A DNA stretch of 64,000 nucleotides from JABFSA01 sp963827515 (GTDB lineage: Bacteria; Acidobacteriota; Vicinamibacteria; Vicinamibacterales; UBA2999). The notes under the pieces are model-generated. The model did not search any database. It was not told the origin of the DNA and worked only from the letters and a program-made list of their open reading frames with translations. Shown here piece by piece: positions 63,449-64,000 of this stretch. The DNA lies in NCBI GenBank assembly GCA_963827515.1, contig CAWHBF010000029.1, positions 186,001-250,000 of the forward strand. The letters run 5' to 3'. A program made the translations under genes and the position numbers. The number at the start of each line of letters is the position of its first letter. The first letter of the stretch is position 1.

Positions 63449-64000
63449 ATGCGACCGCCGCAGCGGGTGCCTGCACGCAGCCGCCGTACCGAGGCCCTTG
63501 CCCGGCTGTTCGAGGCTGTGCGTGAAGGGGCCTTCGTCGGACTGCTCAAATCCGCAAGCGAAGGACCCGGCGGTTCCACGATTGCGGCCAATCCGTCGTT
63601 GAAGGCGATATTCGGATACGCCAGCGACACGCCAGAAATCGACGTCGCCCCCTTCGCGCCGGACCGATTTGCCGATCCCATGGCGCGTGCACCGTTCCTG
63701 GACAGGCTGATAACGGACGGAGCGGTTGCAGACTACCTGTTGCGCCTGCGGCGCCTCGACGGGTCGCCGCTATGGGTGGAGGTGACAGCCCGAGCCGGGC
63801 CCCCCACTCGCGGTGCTTTTCAGATCGAAGCGCTGATCCGTGACATCAGCGCACGGCGGAGACTGGACGAGCAGTCGCGCGATCTGTACCAGCAGCTGAT
63901 CCAGGCCGAGAAGATGGCCGCTCTGGGCCAGACGATCTCCGGCGTCGCGCACGAGCTCAACAATCCGCTCGCCACGATCTTGAGCTGGGCCGAGCGGCTG
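63449..64000 (+). CDS. PAS-domain sensor histidine kinase, 3' partial
   Basis: 184 residues are visible before the window ends, starting at ATG 63449. A PAS-like domain (about 15-130: EGAFVGLLKSASEGPGGSTI, LLRLRRLDGSPLWVEVTARA, FQIEALIRDISARRRLDEQS) leads through a coiled linker to the HisKA H-box GVAHELNNPLATILSWAERL, whose His is the phospho-acceptor. The HATPase domain must lie beyond the window. It is a soluble two-component kinase of the NtrB-like H-E-L-N-N-P-L type, in operon position behind fabZ. Confidence 0.92.
   Translation, partial: MRPPQRVPARSRRTEALARLFEAVREGAFVGLLKSASEGPGGSTIAANPSLKAIFGYASDTPEIDVAPFAPDRFADPMARAPFLDRLITDGAVADYLLRLRRLDGSPLWVEVTARAGPPTRGAFQIEALIRDISARRRLDEQSRDLYQQLIQAEKMAALGQTISGVAHELNNPLATILSWAERL

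Overview
The window is a gene-dense, GC-rich chromosomal segment with no rRNA, tRNA, prophage, insertion sequence or CRISPR array that I can see. The best guess for the host is an Acidobacteriota member, probably Vicinamibacteria-like. This is inferred from the gene mix: a Ser/Thr kinase fused to PD40/WD40-like repeats, two VWFA-related proteins, HTTM membrane proteins, a CHRD protein, a DPP-IV-like peptidase, YaiO-like TPR/outer-membrane proteins, and SerC next to a DUF1015 protein. No marker gene in the window settles the taxonomy.

Layout. 1-5.2 kb: a truncated methylmalonyl-CoA mutase large subunit, two Opp/Dpp-type ABC ATPases without permeases, and a broken HTTM protein. 5.2-8.6 kb (minus): PilB/GspE-like ATPase with C-terminal zinc ribbons, J-domain protein, LolD-like ATPase. 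8.7-12 kb (minus): inositol-phosphate synthase then acetyl-CoA synthetase. 12-16 kb: methyltransferase-like, VWFA, ZIP transporter, BON protein and a lipoprotein. 16-20 kb: DNA polymerase I and an MHS-type MFS transporter. 20-30 kb: TPR protein, PcnB, SerC/DUF1015/M23 peptidase, RmuC, GlnRS, TerB. 30-37 kb (minus): kinase, MalQ, aminotransferase, beta-CASP nuclease. 37-44 kb: DPP-IV, MTHFR-like protein, SDR, CHRD, OmpA and VWFA proteins. 44-55 kb: aminotransferase, GT-C-like membrane protein, M1 peptidase, intact HTTM, methyltransferase, broken HTTM. 55-64 kb: orphan NuoG-like protein, CcdA, porin, GAF protein, TPR-barrel protein, GAF/SpoIIE phosphatase, FabZ and the start of a PAS histidine kinase.

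Two window-wide patterns matter more than any single gene. First, gene ends carry short word-like tandem arrays, mostly with a 7-bp period. The word differs at every site (GACTCGG, AARNNCA/TTTTGCA, GARGTRC, TAGCTGG; a 9-bp NNCACGAAG unit after polA). Several are arranged as inverted arms, and several overlap or contain the stop codon of the neighbouring gene. One lies inside the mutase reading frame. A separate hairpin family (TGTAGAG followed by a GCGCANGC stem, TTTA-type loop) occurs five times at three loci.

Second, about a dozen otherwise recognisable genes are interrupted by frameshifts. By gene length nearly all fit single-base insertions (+1); only one does not fit a single +1 event. 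This points to systematic insertion errors in the assembly rather than true gene decay. Interrupted genes are therefore given as one full-length feature with the break located.
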